Shown: positions 23,640 through 34,792 of the stretch, piece after piece
Layout: each line of letters begins with the position of its first letter
Position numbering within the stretch: position 1 is the stretch's first letter
Origin: Tetraselmis striata
Taxonomy: Eukaryota; Chlorophyta; Chlorodendrophyceae; Chlorodendrales; Chlorodendraceae
Direction of reading: 5' to 3'
DNA length: 64,000 nt
Assembly: GCA_006384855.1 (NCBI GenBank)
Contig: VCJN01002086.1
Coordinates: 1 to 64,000 of the forward strand
The notes under the pieces: generated by a model
What the model was told of the DNA's origin: nothing
Seen by the model: only the letters and a program-made list of their open reading frames with translations
Databases searched by the model: none
Position numbers and translations under genes: made by a program

Positions 23640-24482
23640 AGATCATTTCAATGTCGAATTTGGTTTTGCCAGGGACGACCGAACGAAGCAAGTGACATAT
23701 TGATGAAGCATGGGTAGCGCCAAGTCAAGCCGGAGGCGCCGAAGGTCCACCACAGCGGAGTGTGGTAACGTAGAACTTGGAAGAGGCGACGGGCTGCGCG
23801 AGATGTGGATGAAGAAGATCCACGCGCCAGGTGCAGGGAGGACATTGAGGTCGATGTAGTCCAATCATGATGCCCATGTGGTGCTGGATGTGGGACAGCA
23901 GTAGGACCCCGATGGCGTTGGCGGCCGAGGCCGCCCTCTTTCGGATGTTGTGCGAGCTCCAAGACGTGCAGGCAGAGAGGGCGGCACTGACTACGAGACG
24001 AACGGCCGTAGAAAGCATGTCCGACATGGAGGCGGCGGGATTCCACGAGGCCGAGTCCGTGGCATGCATGGGTGACATCCCAGAAGTTAGCCTCGGCCAA
24101 GAACACGCGGAACGGGGGGGCTGACTGGACGTAGTTGTAGATGAAGTGCCGAAGAAGACGGGCAACGCGGGGTGCTCAGCCACGGGGAGGAGCAACACGC
24201 GGAGGATGTTGCCGCGCTTTTTGGCCCGGTTTTTTCATGCGGTACACATGCAAGGTAATGTTTTACGAATCGACGTGCACGGTTGGGGTGTGTGTGTGGG
24301 CAGGGGGGGCGCAAAAACGACCCCCCCCCCCCCCCCCCCCCCGGCACGCTCAGCAAACGAATAAGCCACATCAACTTCACGCCACACTCAGCAGATGGAA
24401 CGTTTTCCGGCAATATCGGAATTGTGGCGTTTCTTGTCGCGCATATGACCACAGATAAGGCTGTATTTCCCGCTTCGACCAA
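23640..24482 (-). pseudogene. Frameshifted coding remnant, family unknown
   Basis: Protein-like stretches continue across three reading frames on the minus strand. The 24482-24345 piece reads VEAGNTALSVVICATRNATI and ends at a GTGCC donor followed by a G tract. Downstream come LLLPVAEHPALPVFFG, then FIYNYVQSAPPFRVFLAEAN, then SMSDMLSTAVRLVVSAAL and IDLNVLPAPGAWIFFIHI, each in a different frame. I do not recognise the family. At least three frameshifts would be needed, so it looks decayed. Antisense coincidence is possible. Confidence 0.35.
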
Positions 24483-25652
24483 CTTACAACATTGTTTCGG
24501 TCAAACATTGACTGCGTTTTTACATTTCTGGTCTCTTGGCTATCGATGGACGGACGGCGCTATAGCAATGCGGATTATGCAGGGCTGCCAGGTAGCTCCA
24601 CCCCCGCTCACCAGTTCGGCGGGACTGCCTCGCCCAAGGACGTCCCGCCGAGTCGAGAGGTCGAAACTCAGCAATCGGAAAAAAGGTTCCCCGGGAATGG
24701 GTCTAAGCTGCCCGTAGGTAGAGACCATGTCCGCTCGATGGGACGCTCTGTGAATGCAACCATGTCGTCCGAGTCCCCCCTCTATCGCGTATCCCTCACT
24801 AGTACCCAACTCGAGGAAATCCGCCTCCCAGTAGCAATAAGCCATGCATGCACGCGAGTAGGAGTGACCGCCGGCACAGCGACGCTACAAATAGCCCGGC
24901 TTAGTCCCGCGTTGGTGGGATAGGTGCCGAGTGGGGCGTGTCTTGGGGTGGCCGTGCGGGATCGGGGCGGGGCGGGTATGGACACGCCGAGTAGCCGTTG
25001 ACCCTATGTCTTCAGGGCGCCCATCAACACGACCGTCCCGCCAACCGCACCAGTCAAAACGCGCGAAAGAAAGACACGGGCGATACGGGCAATCGTCCTA
25101 GGGTGGCGATAGAGCCACTCAAGACCCTGAGTAGTGGTGCGTGCATGCAACTCATGCGACTCGCGCGTCGGTGAAGGTGAAACCGGAAATGTCGTCTAGA
25201 AACCGCACTCCACACTTCCCACCCCCGTGCGAAGACTGGGCAGCCCGATGCTGCTACCCAGCTCACATCGTAGCACAGCTTAGATACATCTATCTATCAT
25301 ATTCTAGGGTTAGGGGACACCCGCTTGAGCGCGACGTGTCTAGAAACGCGGGCTCGATGGCTGTGTGTCGGGGATATGCGGGATTCATTAACTTATTAGT
25401 CGGTCGTAGAATTGACACTGCGGAGCTCGATTGGCGCACATAGGGGCGGCCAAGACCTCCCACGCCCTCGATTTTATACTTGTGTGAGGGCGTAGTAGGA
25501 CTCACCACTTATCGCGATCAGCTAGCCCGTTGTGGCTTGTAGTTGGCCATCGCAGTGTGGTGGGTGGTGGATCTACAATAAATCTAAAGGTGGGAACGGA
25601 TAATTCGGGGCGTTCTATTCTAGGTATTTCAAGCGGATTTCTTCCATGGTGC

Positions 25653-25968
25653 ACCCGCCCGGTGTTCAAAAACGGCGATATAGCGCGCTTTCGGTGTCTC
25701 ATATATACCCGTACATGCCCACCACCATCTCACCCCCGAATAAGCGACAGCACGCAGCACACACGGCGCCAACAAGAAGCTCTAGACCACCACACGTGGC
25801 CCCTAAGAGGCCATGGGTGGGAGATGGGCCGGGTCGGGTTCGAGTTGGTGGAGCAGGGGTCAAGAGTCGTGAAATTCGGCCCATGCCCAACCTCCGTCCG
25901 AAAACCGTATTTCCGTCTTTATATTTCTAGATTATCGCAGCTGCCCTCATCCAACCCATCGGCTCCCA
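25653..25968 (+). repeat. Left arm of a degenerate long inverted duplication
   Basis: This segment matches the reverse complement of 27650-27958. Shared anchors are CGGTGTT.AAA.....GCGATAT, GGCCATGGGTGG with flanking CCCCTAAG, AACCGTATTTC and CATCGGC. Divergence is substantial, so the duplication is old. Confidence 0.6.
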
Positions 25969-27649
25969 TCGCAGCTATAGCGCTATATACTAGCCACTCA
26001 CCCGTATCGGTCTATCAATATAATATAGCTATATGTATGTCACGTTGGTGTGATGCGGTGGGGGGTGGCGCGTAGTCGTGCGTGCATCTACGGGTGCTGG
26101 TGGTTGATCATGGTCCCATCCTGCCCGTTTTTTAATCGGCTTGGAAACGGGGACACTCGTCGAAACGGAGTCCGCTAAACCGCGGTTAACTTAATACGTT
26201 ACTTCTACTGAATTCGTACTCATTTTTACTGTACGAGTACCGTATTTCGTATACGCTGACGACTGCTCCCGCTTAACGTGAGCTTATCCATGCATGTAGT
26301 CACGAGTTCCTGCGCCGGGATCTCGACGCCACATCGGTACCCGTACGCGAAACGGTGTGTGATGCACGTCCCGCCGGCCCACGCACGCGTACTTCGCCAT
26401 GGCGCGCAACTGCGCGGTGCTTGGGCCTGACGATGCTGACGCGCCGGACGCGCCGGCGAGCGAGCGATTACTTTACTATCCCCGCCGGTCTGACCCGCTT
26501 ATCATCCGCCACTCTTGCCCAACATCTAGCCACTCGCTATCCCACTGCCCGGCCCCCTCATCGCACCCTCTACGCGATGCCTCGCGGCAAAGCGAGATCG
26601 GGCGGCGTGAAAAGCGTCTTCGATGTATGCGATGGTCCGAGCGGTCATCGTACGGTTCAGTGCCGTCTGTGCAAAAGTTGCCTCGCCGGGAGTTGCCGCC
26701 ACTTGCGGCTACAACACCTCAGCCCCCAGCCAACGACGCATGTTCGGTGGAGCAAGCCCACTTATGCTGTCGATTAGTGCATGCAAGTGTATGGATTTGA
26801 GATTGGCTTTGCAATCTTAACCGACGCTCGTCAAAACGCCCCCCTCCCCACTTCAGCTGAAAACCACCACCGCATGGCAACCCGAAGAGCATGATCCGTC
26901 TTCGCCCGAGCTGTTTGGCACCCTCTCATCACCCGCCGCACCGGCTATTTCACGTTCACGTCGACGCCGCCGCCGCACGCGCGATAAGAAAACATCGGAA
27001 CGTTCCCAAACAACGAAATATTGTCAGTGGAACGATGGGTCGGCGTGCGGTTCTTGTCGTTTGATCACTCCAATATTGTCGTCACAGCGATTCCAGAAGC
27101 CGTCCGAACTCGCGTTTTCGGAAATACACCCCGGGTCTCAACCCCTCCCGCCGCAGGAGCGGCTGCTGAGGCAGCTCTCTACTTATCGATCGAATGAGCA
27201 CTACTATAGAGTCCCATACGCAGGGGTGACTACCAGTTGCGGTCAATTTGCGGTCAATATCGGTCGATGCCGGCCCGATGGGGCCCGACCGACCCGGATT
27301 TTCCGCGCCCTCGACCCCCTCGTCCCGCATAGGCACCCCTTGCCACCCACATCTTACTAACTAGCCCGCCACACATGTACCGTCCCATGCCCCAGCTCCT
27401 AGTAGGGGTGCGGTAGAGCCCATGAGTGGCCCAACAGAGGTGGTCGGTGCGCGGTGCCCCATCCCCCCCCCTCCCGGTGTTTTCGAGCTGAGATTGGATA
27501 CACGGGCTGAATGCGGGCCGGTCAACCACCAACGGTAGTAGATGAGTGATCGACGCGCCACCCATCTACCTACGCCTACATACCGAAGGCCATTTTACCC
27601 ACATGCTGGCGACAGAGACCGATATTGGTCGATTCGTCTGCCTGTAGGT

Positions 27650-27958
27650 ACACCGGAAGCCGATGGAGTGACGAGTAGCTGTGACAATATTTTAAAATAG
27701 TAGAAATACGGTTGTCGGGTGGAGGTGAGACATGGGGTGACTCGCACGATTCTTCACCCGTGTCTCACCAAATCCCACACGACTGAGCCCATATCCCACC
27801 CCTAGCCCCTAAGGGGCCATGGGTGGTGGCCTAGAGGTTCTCGTTCATGACGTGTGCACTGCTAGTGGCCGATTTGGGGTGGGATTGGGGTGGTCCTTGT
27901 ACGGGTACATGATACACCGTACGCGCGCCATATCGGCGCTTTCAAACACCGTGCGGGT
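27650..27958 (-). repeat. Right arm of the long inverted duplication
   Basis: Inverse partner of 25653-25968. About 1.7 kb of non-coding DNA separates the arms. They could be copies of one old mobile element inserted in opposite orientations, or its terminal repeats. Confidence 0.6.
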
Positions 27959-28496
27959 ACGCCGGGACACGCATGCTTCCATTCCACCCACATCTTGTCG
28001 CCTCCCACCCAGCACACCTCTTCACACCGGTTCGCGTAGGTACCCGTTTCTGAAGACCGTAACCGGGTCTCAAATCCGAGATGTGTAGCTGGCAACGCTT
28101 TTTGGCTACGTTGCACGCGCTGCGTGCGTAATATTAGCACGTGACCGCTCGCGCTCCTCCCTCATCATCCCGCCGCCAGCCCCATCCCTGCCCGCGACAC
28201 ACAAAACGAGGCACATGAACACCACCATAGGCCTACGTTAGCGCGCTGCTACCGCGGTATCCGCGTGATGGTGCCGGCCGGCGTGTCCGATTGGCATCGG
28301 TGGGGCGGGATGGGTTGGCGAGACGGGTGGTCACGTGGGCGCTGAGTTTTGATCAAATGACGTTATATTTGACTGTATCAACCGGACACTAATGACTATT
28401 CGCACTCGTTTCAGTAGTTGCATCTCAGGATTGTGACTCTGCTATACACAGCTTAAACCCCGGGAGGATTTCATTTAGCGAGTACCCGGGGAACCG

Positions 28497-29560
28497 GTGT
28501 GTTCATCGATAGGTAACCATGTGGTGTGTTGCTCGCGTTGTAAAAGTACGCGGGAGATGCAACTGTCGATAGTGCGCGACCTAGTAATTCGTCGGTGTTT
28601 CCATCAATTATACATTATTACCTCGGACGGGCATGACGGCGGTATGGACACCGACGACCATGATGGCAGCGACGGGCGGGGCATGGCCCAGAGCCGAGTT
28701 GGTAGTCCTATAACGAAGGACCGGGCGGACGATTATAATGAGAGGGCGGAACGGGGTAAGGTTGTTGCTGACTACGATGCCTTCTGGGAGGACGGCGATG
28801 AAGAACGCAAACTAACCGGATTTCTCTCCAGCCTCAACGGCAACGACGGGGACGAGAGGGGGGGGGGGCGGAAACCGCGCCTCGAAAGCAATGTTGAAGG
28901 TGGCGCCGACGAGGTAAGCCATATTACACATTGCTAATACTCGCATTCCGCGCCTTCACTATACATTTTGACAAAACCTACCCCGTCTAGTTGTTGCTAC
29001 TTTGTGGTGTTGCGGAGGTGTGCCCTTCTGGCACACAGGGTACTGGCGGCGAGCATGAGCATGGTGCCGAGGTCGACAGGCGCTACGAAGATCTGCCGGA
29101 CTATATCGGTTGCGTGTAGGTGAGGTACTTCCGGAAGGTCATCGTTAGCAAGTGCAACAAGGACCCAGAGAGGGCTTTTGCTTCGAGATAGTCATGAAGC
29201 ATGTGCTCCCCTCTTTCCTCCGTGCAATGGCCCACTAGCCGTGTTTAATTGCATCATACGCTCTCTCACTTATAGTTCTTGGTGTGAACAGATGCGACTG
29301 GAGGACTTCGAGCTCCTCTTCAACGACTTGATCGTCAGCATGCGGCGGGATCGGGGCAGTGTGGCGGGATCTGCAACAACGAACAATTACCAGCACGCAC
29401 AGCACGATGTCGTGGGTCGCGCAGTCCACGCAAAGGTGGTGGAGGAAACTTCTTGCGCGAGGAGGGCTTCAATGTGCAAGACCACAATGCCGCTCGCTTC
29501 AAGCAGTTCGTCGATGAGTATGCCCCGATAATGGGCTGCACGTGCAACAACTCATGGTTG
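28497..29560 (+). other. Possible exons of an unrecognised gene remnant
   Basis: The piece 28640-28910 encodes an acidic, charged stretch (DAFWEDGDEERKLTGFLSSL) that ends at the good donor GAG/GTAAGC at 28914. A following piece 28991-29119 keeps phase (EVDRRYEDLPDYIGCV) but runs into TAG. After 29292 further protein-like stretches occur (MRLEDFELLFNDLIVSMRRD; in another frame FKQFVDEYAPIMGCTCNN). No family is recognised and no continuous model exists, so a decayed gene or transposon is likely. Confidence 0.3.
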
Positions 29561-29699
29561 ATACGGCGAACATCAAGTATGTGCATGATTCATGTTATCG
29601 TGCATGTGTGTACTGTGTGATAGTGTAGCCGCATTGAAATAAACACACCTATACATCGATCATATTATACCGGATTGCTATAAATGATGACGTACTAAT

Positions 29700-29894
29700 A
29701 TGGCCGCCCGGATGGTAGCGATGAAGCCGGACCATGAATCATACACCGTGTACTGCTCCCGCGCGTATAGCCGCTTGCCCAACGGCAATACATGGGTGTA
29801 CACAACCCGGTTGTGGGAGAACTGGGGTGTTGCACCCCTTGTGCCCCTGGACTACTCAGCAGAGAACCTATATGGACTTCGTGCCAACTAAAGC

Positions 29895-29949
<55 letters not shown>

Positions 29950-30534
29950 ACTAGGACAGCTTCCATGAGATTTTCCAAGTTGAGCTAAGCTACTTCGCTG
30001 TGGCAGAGCGCTACGCCCTAGACAACTCCGTGGCTTCACCCGCGGTTGACTTCGCAACTGGAGACGCCTACCGTGGGAGTCGGCTTCCATCAGCCCCAAT
30101 CAGCATTGGGATTCGGGAAGGCGTTGTAAATGCAGTCTTCTGGCCGGACTTTGCCTTCCCACTCAGAATCGTGCAAGGCAGGTTGGTCACACATGGACAT
30201 AGGCGGTCTCCCTAAGCATTGTTGGCATCATGGGTGGGCGGCGCAAGATGGTCGCTGCTGACGATGTTGCGCCCATGCATATCATGAGGTATGTCTGCAC
30301 CACCCCTAGCTGCCCCGCCTTCACCGTTATCTCATGTTTCAGTTGGACACTGATATGACATTGTTAATGTTGTTTTCACCAGGTGGGCTACCTATGTGAA
30401 GCACTGCTCTCACGCCAAGGACACCACCGTCTGCCCTTATGATATGGACGACGACGCCGATGGCGACACCGCAGAGCAGCCGTGGCAGCAGCATCTTGTT
30501 TATTCAGCATGCATTGCAGTTTGTAAGCATGCAT
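29700..30534 (+). other. Possible exon fragments, unrecognised
   Basis: The open stretch 29700-29891 (KPDHESYTVYCSRAYSRLPN) is broken by a GA microsatellite. Others follow at 30000-30214 (ALDNSVASPAVDFATGDAYR) and at 30383-30534 behind the acceptor TTTTCACCAG (WATYVKHCSHAKDTTVCPYD). They share no recognisable domain and cannot be joined in one frame. Confidence 0.25.
29899..29945 (+). repeat. GA microsatellite
   Basis: A pure GA dinucleotide repeat of about 23 units interrupts an otherwise protein-like reading frame. Confidence 0.95.
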
Positions 30535-31021
30535 GATTAGCGCTTCGAATGTTTCTAGGGCATGGCAGCGCAGGGTAGGCAAATGTCCTGAGTTTGAGTA
30601 CATCAAGTTGCTGCGCATTATTATGTTCACTACGTAGAAAAATGGCAGGCGCATGAAATATAAATATAGGCGCCGGGTGGGTATGGGGTTTTAAATTGTA
30701 AAGGGAAAGACATGTTTCCTGCCCATAACCCAAACCGCATGGTGGCAGATATGTGATATGCAACCATGTGACAAGACAGAGAGACATAACCCTCCAACGT
30801 CTAAACCCGCACAAAATGGCGCAGACGCCCAGATCCGTGACATGAATCGGCATAGGTCCGCCCGGCTGGTACGCATGATATTACGTTGTTGGCATGCCCT
30901 TAGGTGTATGCGTGCGTGTGCCTTATCTACCATGCATATGTAGCGGGACCTGCAGCTTACCTATGCTAGATAATCTTGTCGCGCCCTCCAGAGCGAGACC
31001 GGCTTGCACCGACTTCACAAA

Positions 31022-31328
31022 TTAACCCAATAAAGCGGCAGCAACGCCGCACCCCACATCGCTACCGCCGTCGAGCCGGAGGTGCCCTCGACATATAAGG
31101 ACAGCCGGTCCCCAAGGTGCGGCCCCGACCATATGTGGTAACATATGCATTGTAGCCGTCTTAGGCAGGAAGCCATTGCCGGATATCAGGTTGTTTGGTT
31201 GCGCCTCGGGCACGGAGTTCGAAAGTGTCCAATCTCTTGTAACGAGTCGTAGGTCCAGTTGCACGCTGCATTGCTGACCGTTGACGTTCAACGCCACTAC
31301 TTCGGCCAAGGACGCGTGGGGCTGCATA
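31022..31328 (-). other. Possible 3' terminal exon, unrecognised
   Basis: Behind the acceptor CATATGCAG, preceded on the transcript by a G tract (31345-31364), an open stretch of about 100 codons reads SLAEVVALNVNGQQCSVQLD and later NNLISGNGFLPKTATMHML, and stops at 31022. Composition looks protein-like. No family was recognised and no upstream exon could be fixed, although 31495-31749 on the same strand is also open. Confidence 0.3.
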
Positions 31329-32935
31329 TGAGCCACCTACCCACCCCCCCCCCCCCCCCCCCCCCACTCTGAACGACTCTAATGAAGTCGAGGGGTGAAA
31401 CGGGTGTGCACCGCGCGAGGAGGTGGGACAGCCGACCACAGACCCGATCTAGCGCATTGTCAGTGCGACAACCTCTCGCCTACCGAACGCCCCTTCATTT
31501 GCGACAACAACGGCCTTCGCCCGCTCCATTGCAACTTAAGGCTAGCTCGTCCATAACCTGCAAAGCAACGCACATACTGCCCCCGCCCTGCCCTCCCCTC
31601 CTTTGGGATCGTTCATATTGGACCAAGATCGTTTGGACTAGATGTCGGAATCGGACAACTACCCGTACTCTGCGCCATATATACGACTTTATATGGCGAG
31701 GACTACCCCGCCCCGCCGCCGCCGCTGCCACCAGCATGCACATGTGCATGTACTTTATGCTAGATTATGCAAACTGGTCGAAACCCTAAAAACCTGCACA
31801 TGATTTAATGCCTATAGTATGTTGTGCAATAAAACGGAACAACTTACAGAGCCCATGTACCGTTTACGATATTAAATCCTGTCCTAGTCCCCGACCGTTG
31901 TAACCCAAAATAACAAGCTTATATGTGCATGCATTCTGCAATATTGGTCATTTCTTGTCACGCCATGGTTGTTTGGATTGTGTTCTGATGCATGTAGATA
32001 TTGCTGGTTCATAGTATGAAGGGTTTTGTTGTGCGTCGGTATGCATGCCTGGGTTGTGGCGGTCCGGGTGAGCCCATGAACCACTACCCGTAGTCACAAC
32101 AAAGGGTTGATACATACTATCTGCACAGTCAATCATCATCACTTCTTGCCTGGTTCCATATCACTTAATCCTTAATCCCTCGAAATATACATATGTCCTT
32201 CCACTTACTATAGTCGCTATTGTCGTCCAATACGCGTGTCGTGCTGAGTGCGGGATGTGCATAAAGCAAAACAAATAATCCTAAACAGTTCGAATATATC
32301 GAATAAAATACCATGATAGTTACTCCGTCGGCCAAGCGCCGTACTTATGTAATTGACGAGCCCGAAGCTGTCGCCCCTTAGTTGAGATGCTTTACTCCGG
32401 TCTCGTCTGCATCAGGCGTTCGGATTAGACGAGCTAGGACAACGGACCCTCGACCTACTCTCCAGCTCCCTCACCGCTCAGACGCTTAAAAGCTACGCCG
32501 ACAGACTGTGACCTAACGCGTCCTAACGCGTCCATACTCCATACTCCATATACGCGCCCATGTGCGTCCTAACACGTCCATACTCCATAGTAGTCGCTAT
32601 ACGTGATGATATCAAGCAACTCTAGTAGTGACTACTACCGCCATTAGTCATCGCACAACCTGGAGACAATCCGCACTTCACCGCCATCGCCACCCCGCGT
32701 CACCATGACGACGTTTGGAGATACCGCGTTTCTCTCCGCTTCGGCGCGCCGGCGGAGACAGCCTTTCCTCGGAAAATGGGCCGTCTCATGACCTTCCTCT
32801 ACCGCAAGGGCCGCCCCTCCGCTACTATTTGACGTGCGTCAGCTTGTTCTCAGCCGAGGATGAGGTCAAGGACGGTCAAGGTGGGCGGGCCGTTGACTTA
32901 TGCACGCCTCTATCTGCGCTCTCAACCGCACCGAA

Positions 32936-33540
32936 CGCGAGGCAGCGCGAGACATGAACGTGTTCACGTGTCAGGAGGACGTTGAAGACTCGACGGGCGA
33001 GGGCTACGAAGCACATTTCGTGGCTACTGGGGTAAGGGGCAGCATGTATTGGTAGCCGGATTTTGCTTAGCTGCCGGCGACATGTTCCAGCTCCACACCC
33101 GCCCGACCGCGGTCTCGCGTATGTCAACGGCTACTTCGGCGCACGGACACATATCAGCGCCGTTAAAGGTTTCATTAACGTCACAACGGCGCACCGGACG
33201 GCATTGGCAGGAAACGGGCTGAACGCGCTATCTGAGGTACCATCCCTCCCGCCCGCCGTCCCGTCCTTGCAGACCAAATAATACATGGTCTTACTTTGTG
33301 ATAAATAATTCATCTGATTCAACGACCCCCCCCCCCTTATACTAGCAGCGCTGCTGATACAACCGACCGTTCGACAAAACCATCGCGTCGTTCTACTCCA
33401 TCGATAGTGCTTCCGGCTTGCCCGTTCTAGATTGCGAAATCTCTGAGGGCACTGCCAGAGGCCACATAATAATATTCAAGCGGTTCAAGGGGTTGGTGGT
33501 GGCTTGCGCCGGTTGTCCGTACGGCCGTATCCCCGGCTAG
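32936..33540 (+). other. Possible exons of an unrecognised protein
   Basis: Three pieces read as protein. 32940-33030 gives NVFTCQEDVEDSTGEGYEAH and ends at GG/GTAAGG. 33091-33237 follows the acceptor TTCCAG (GLAYVNGYFGARTHISAVKG) and ends at GAG/GTACC. 33365-33540 gives FYSIDSASGLPVLDCEISEG, then FKRFKGLVVACAGCPYGRIP and a stop. They may be one decayed gene. Family unknown. Confidence 0.35.
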
Positions 33541-34792
33541 CACAGCACCGACGCCAGCGCCATACATGCGCAAGCATACTCAGAGGCGGCTCGCAGTCGT
33601 AGGAGGAACTGGCCGCACTCCAAGGACGAGTAGTGGGCGGAGAAGAAGGCAGAGGGAATCCGGCTATGGAACTCATCGTGGGGTGGGGCAAGTATTTCGC
33701 AAGGTCGGTGCAAAACGGGACGCCCGACCACTCACCCCCCTACTTGACCGAGGCCTAGGAGACTGCCGCTTTGGTTAACAGATCTCTCTCCCCGTCGGAT
33801 GAGAAAGACGATGTCAATCCTACAAGAACCCCCGCCGTGAAAAGGCGAGTCCGACATTTCAGTGCAGTTGGTGTTGGCTGCTTGCACGCGTGCACCCTTA
33901 TGCATGTGGTGACGACATCACAACGACTGAATTATTTGTCTTATAATTACAACAGCCTAGGACCGGCATCGACATGAACGGCAACCCACTGCAGCCATGA
34001 GGAATCATCTGGCTAACTTCAACCATCACTTGCTTATGTGCGCAGCGTAATTACAGTTGAAAGCTCCACTCTCAGTGGTTGTTGGGCTGGAAACATCCAG
34101 TCTGTCGCTTCTCCTGTGATAAAACCTCAAACTATCCGCCGCGTTTCGCAAGTAACCAGAGGCGACCGGACGGGTCGTCCAGGGGCAATGTTTTCATTAT
34201 TTCTTCACTCGAAAATCCGCCGGGTTTTCGAGTTTCGATCTTAGATACCCCGTTAATTAATGGTATAAACATTCCTCCCTCACACAATATCCGTCCTCGC
34301 GATGACAGCAGCAGCCCCCGCACCGCTGCCGCACCGGCGCAGCACCCCCAGCCTCCCGACACGCTCACACACCCCATCATCATGCGAGCGATAATAATTG
34401 TTATGTCGACAGCCTGACGACGACCAAGTCGGCCCCGCCGTGGCACGTAACGAGGAATAGAGGCCGCCAGTATATACAGAAACTACCCTGTAGCACGCCC
34501 GGGCCACCTCCGACACTTTCACTTCAACTTGCAGTGACAGAGAAAAAGTCGCTGGTGTTGTCCAGCCCGGCCGGGGTCGACTGTCGGTTTGCAGTCGGCG
34601 ATCGCCCGGCTGCAGCAATAATAAGCCGACAACTCCCAGCAACTGCTGCCCGCGATACACCTCTCCGCGCCAGATATCTGCGAGCTTGAGGTTGAGGGAC
34701 ACCGACGGTAGAAGCAGAAGGGGGGGGGGCATCGGCACCAGGGGGCGATGGTGCGCCGCTAACGGGCAGCGCAAACGGCAAGCGCGGCCGCC

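Larger units (their letters stand above)
22470..34792. other. Gene-poor block with degraded coding fragments and repeats
   Basis: No intact gene could be assembled in this 12-kb stretch. It holds the hairpin at 23057-23280, a frameshifted coding remnant (23640-24482), a long inverted duplication (25653-25968 and 27650-27958), unassigned exon-like pieces between 28.5 and 33.8 kb, and a GA microsatellite. Homopolymer C/G runs are much rarer than in the gene-bearing parts. This suggests different sequence history, probably layers of old mobile DNA. Confidence 0.55.
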
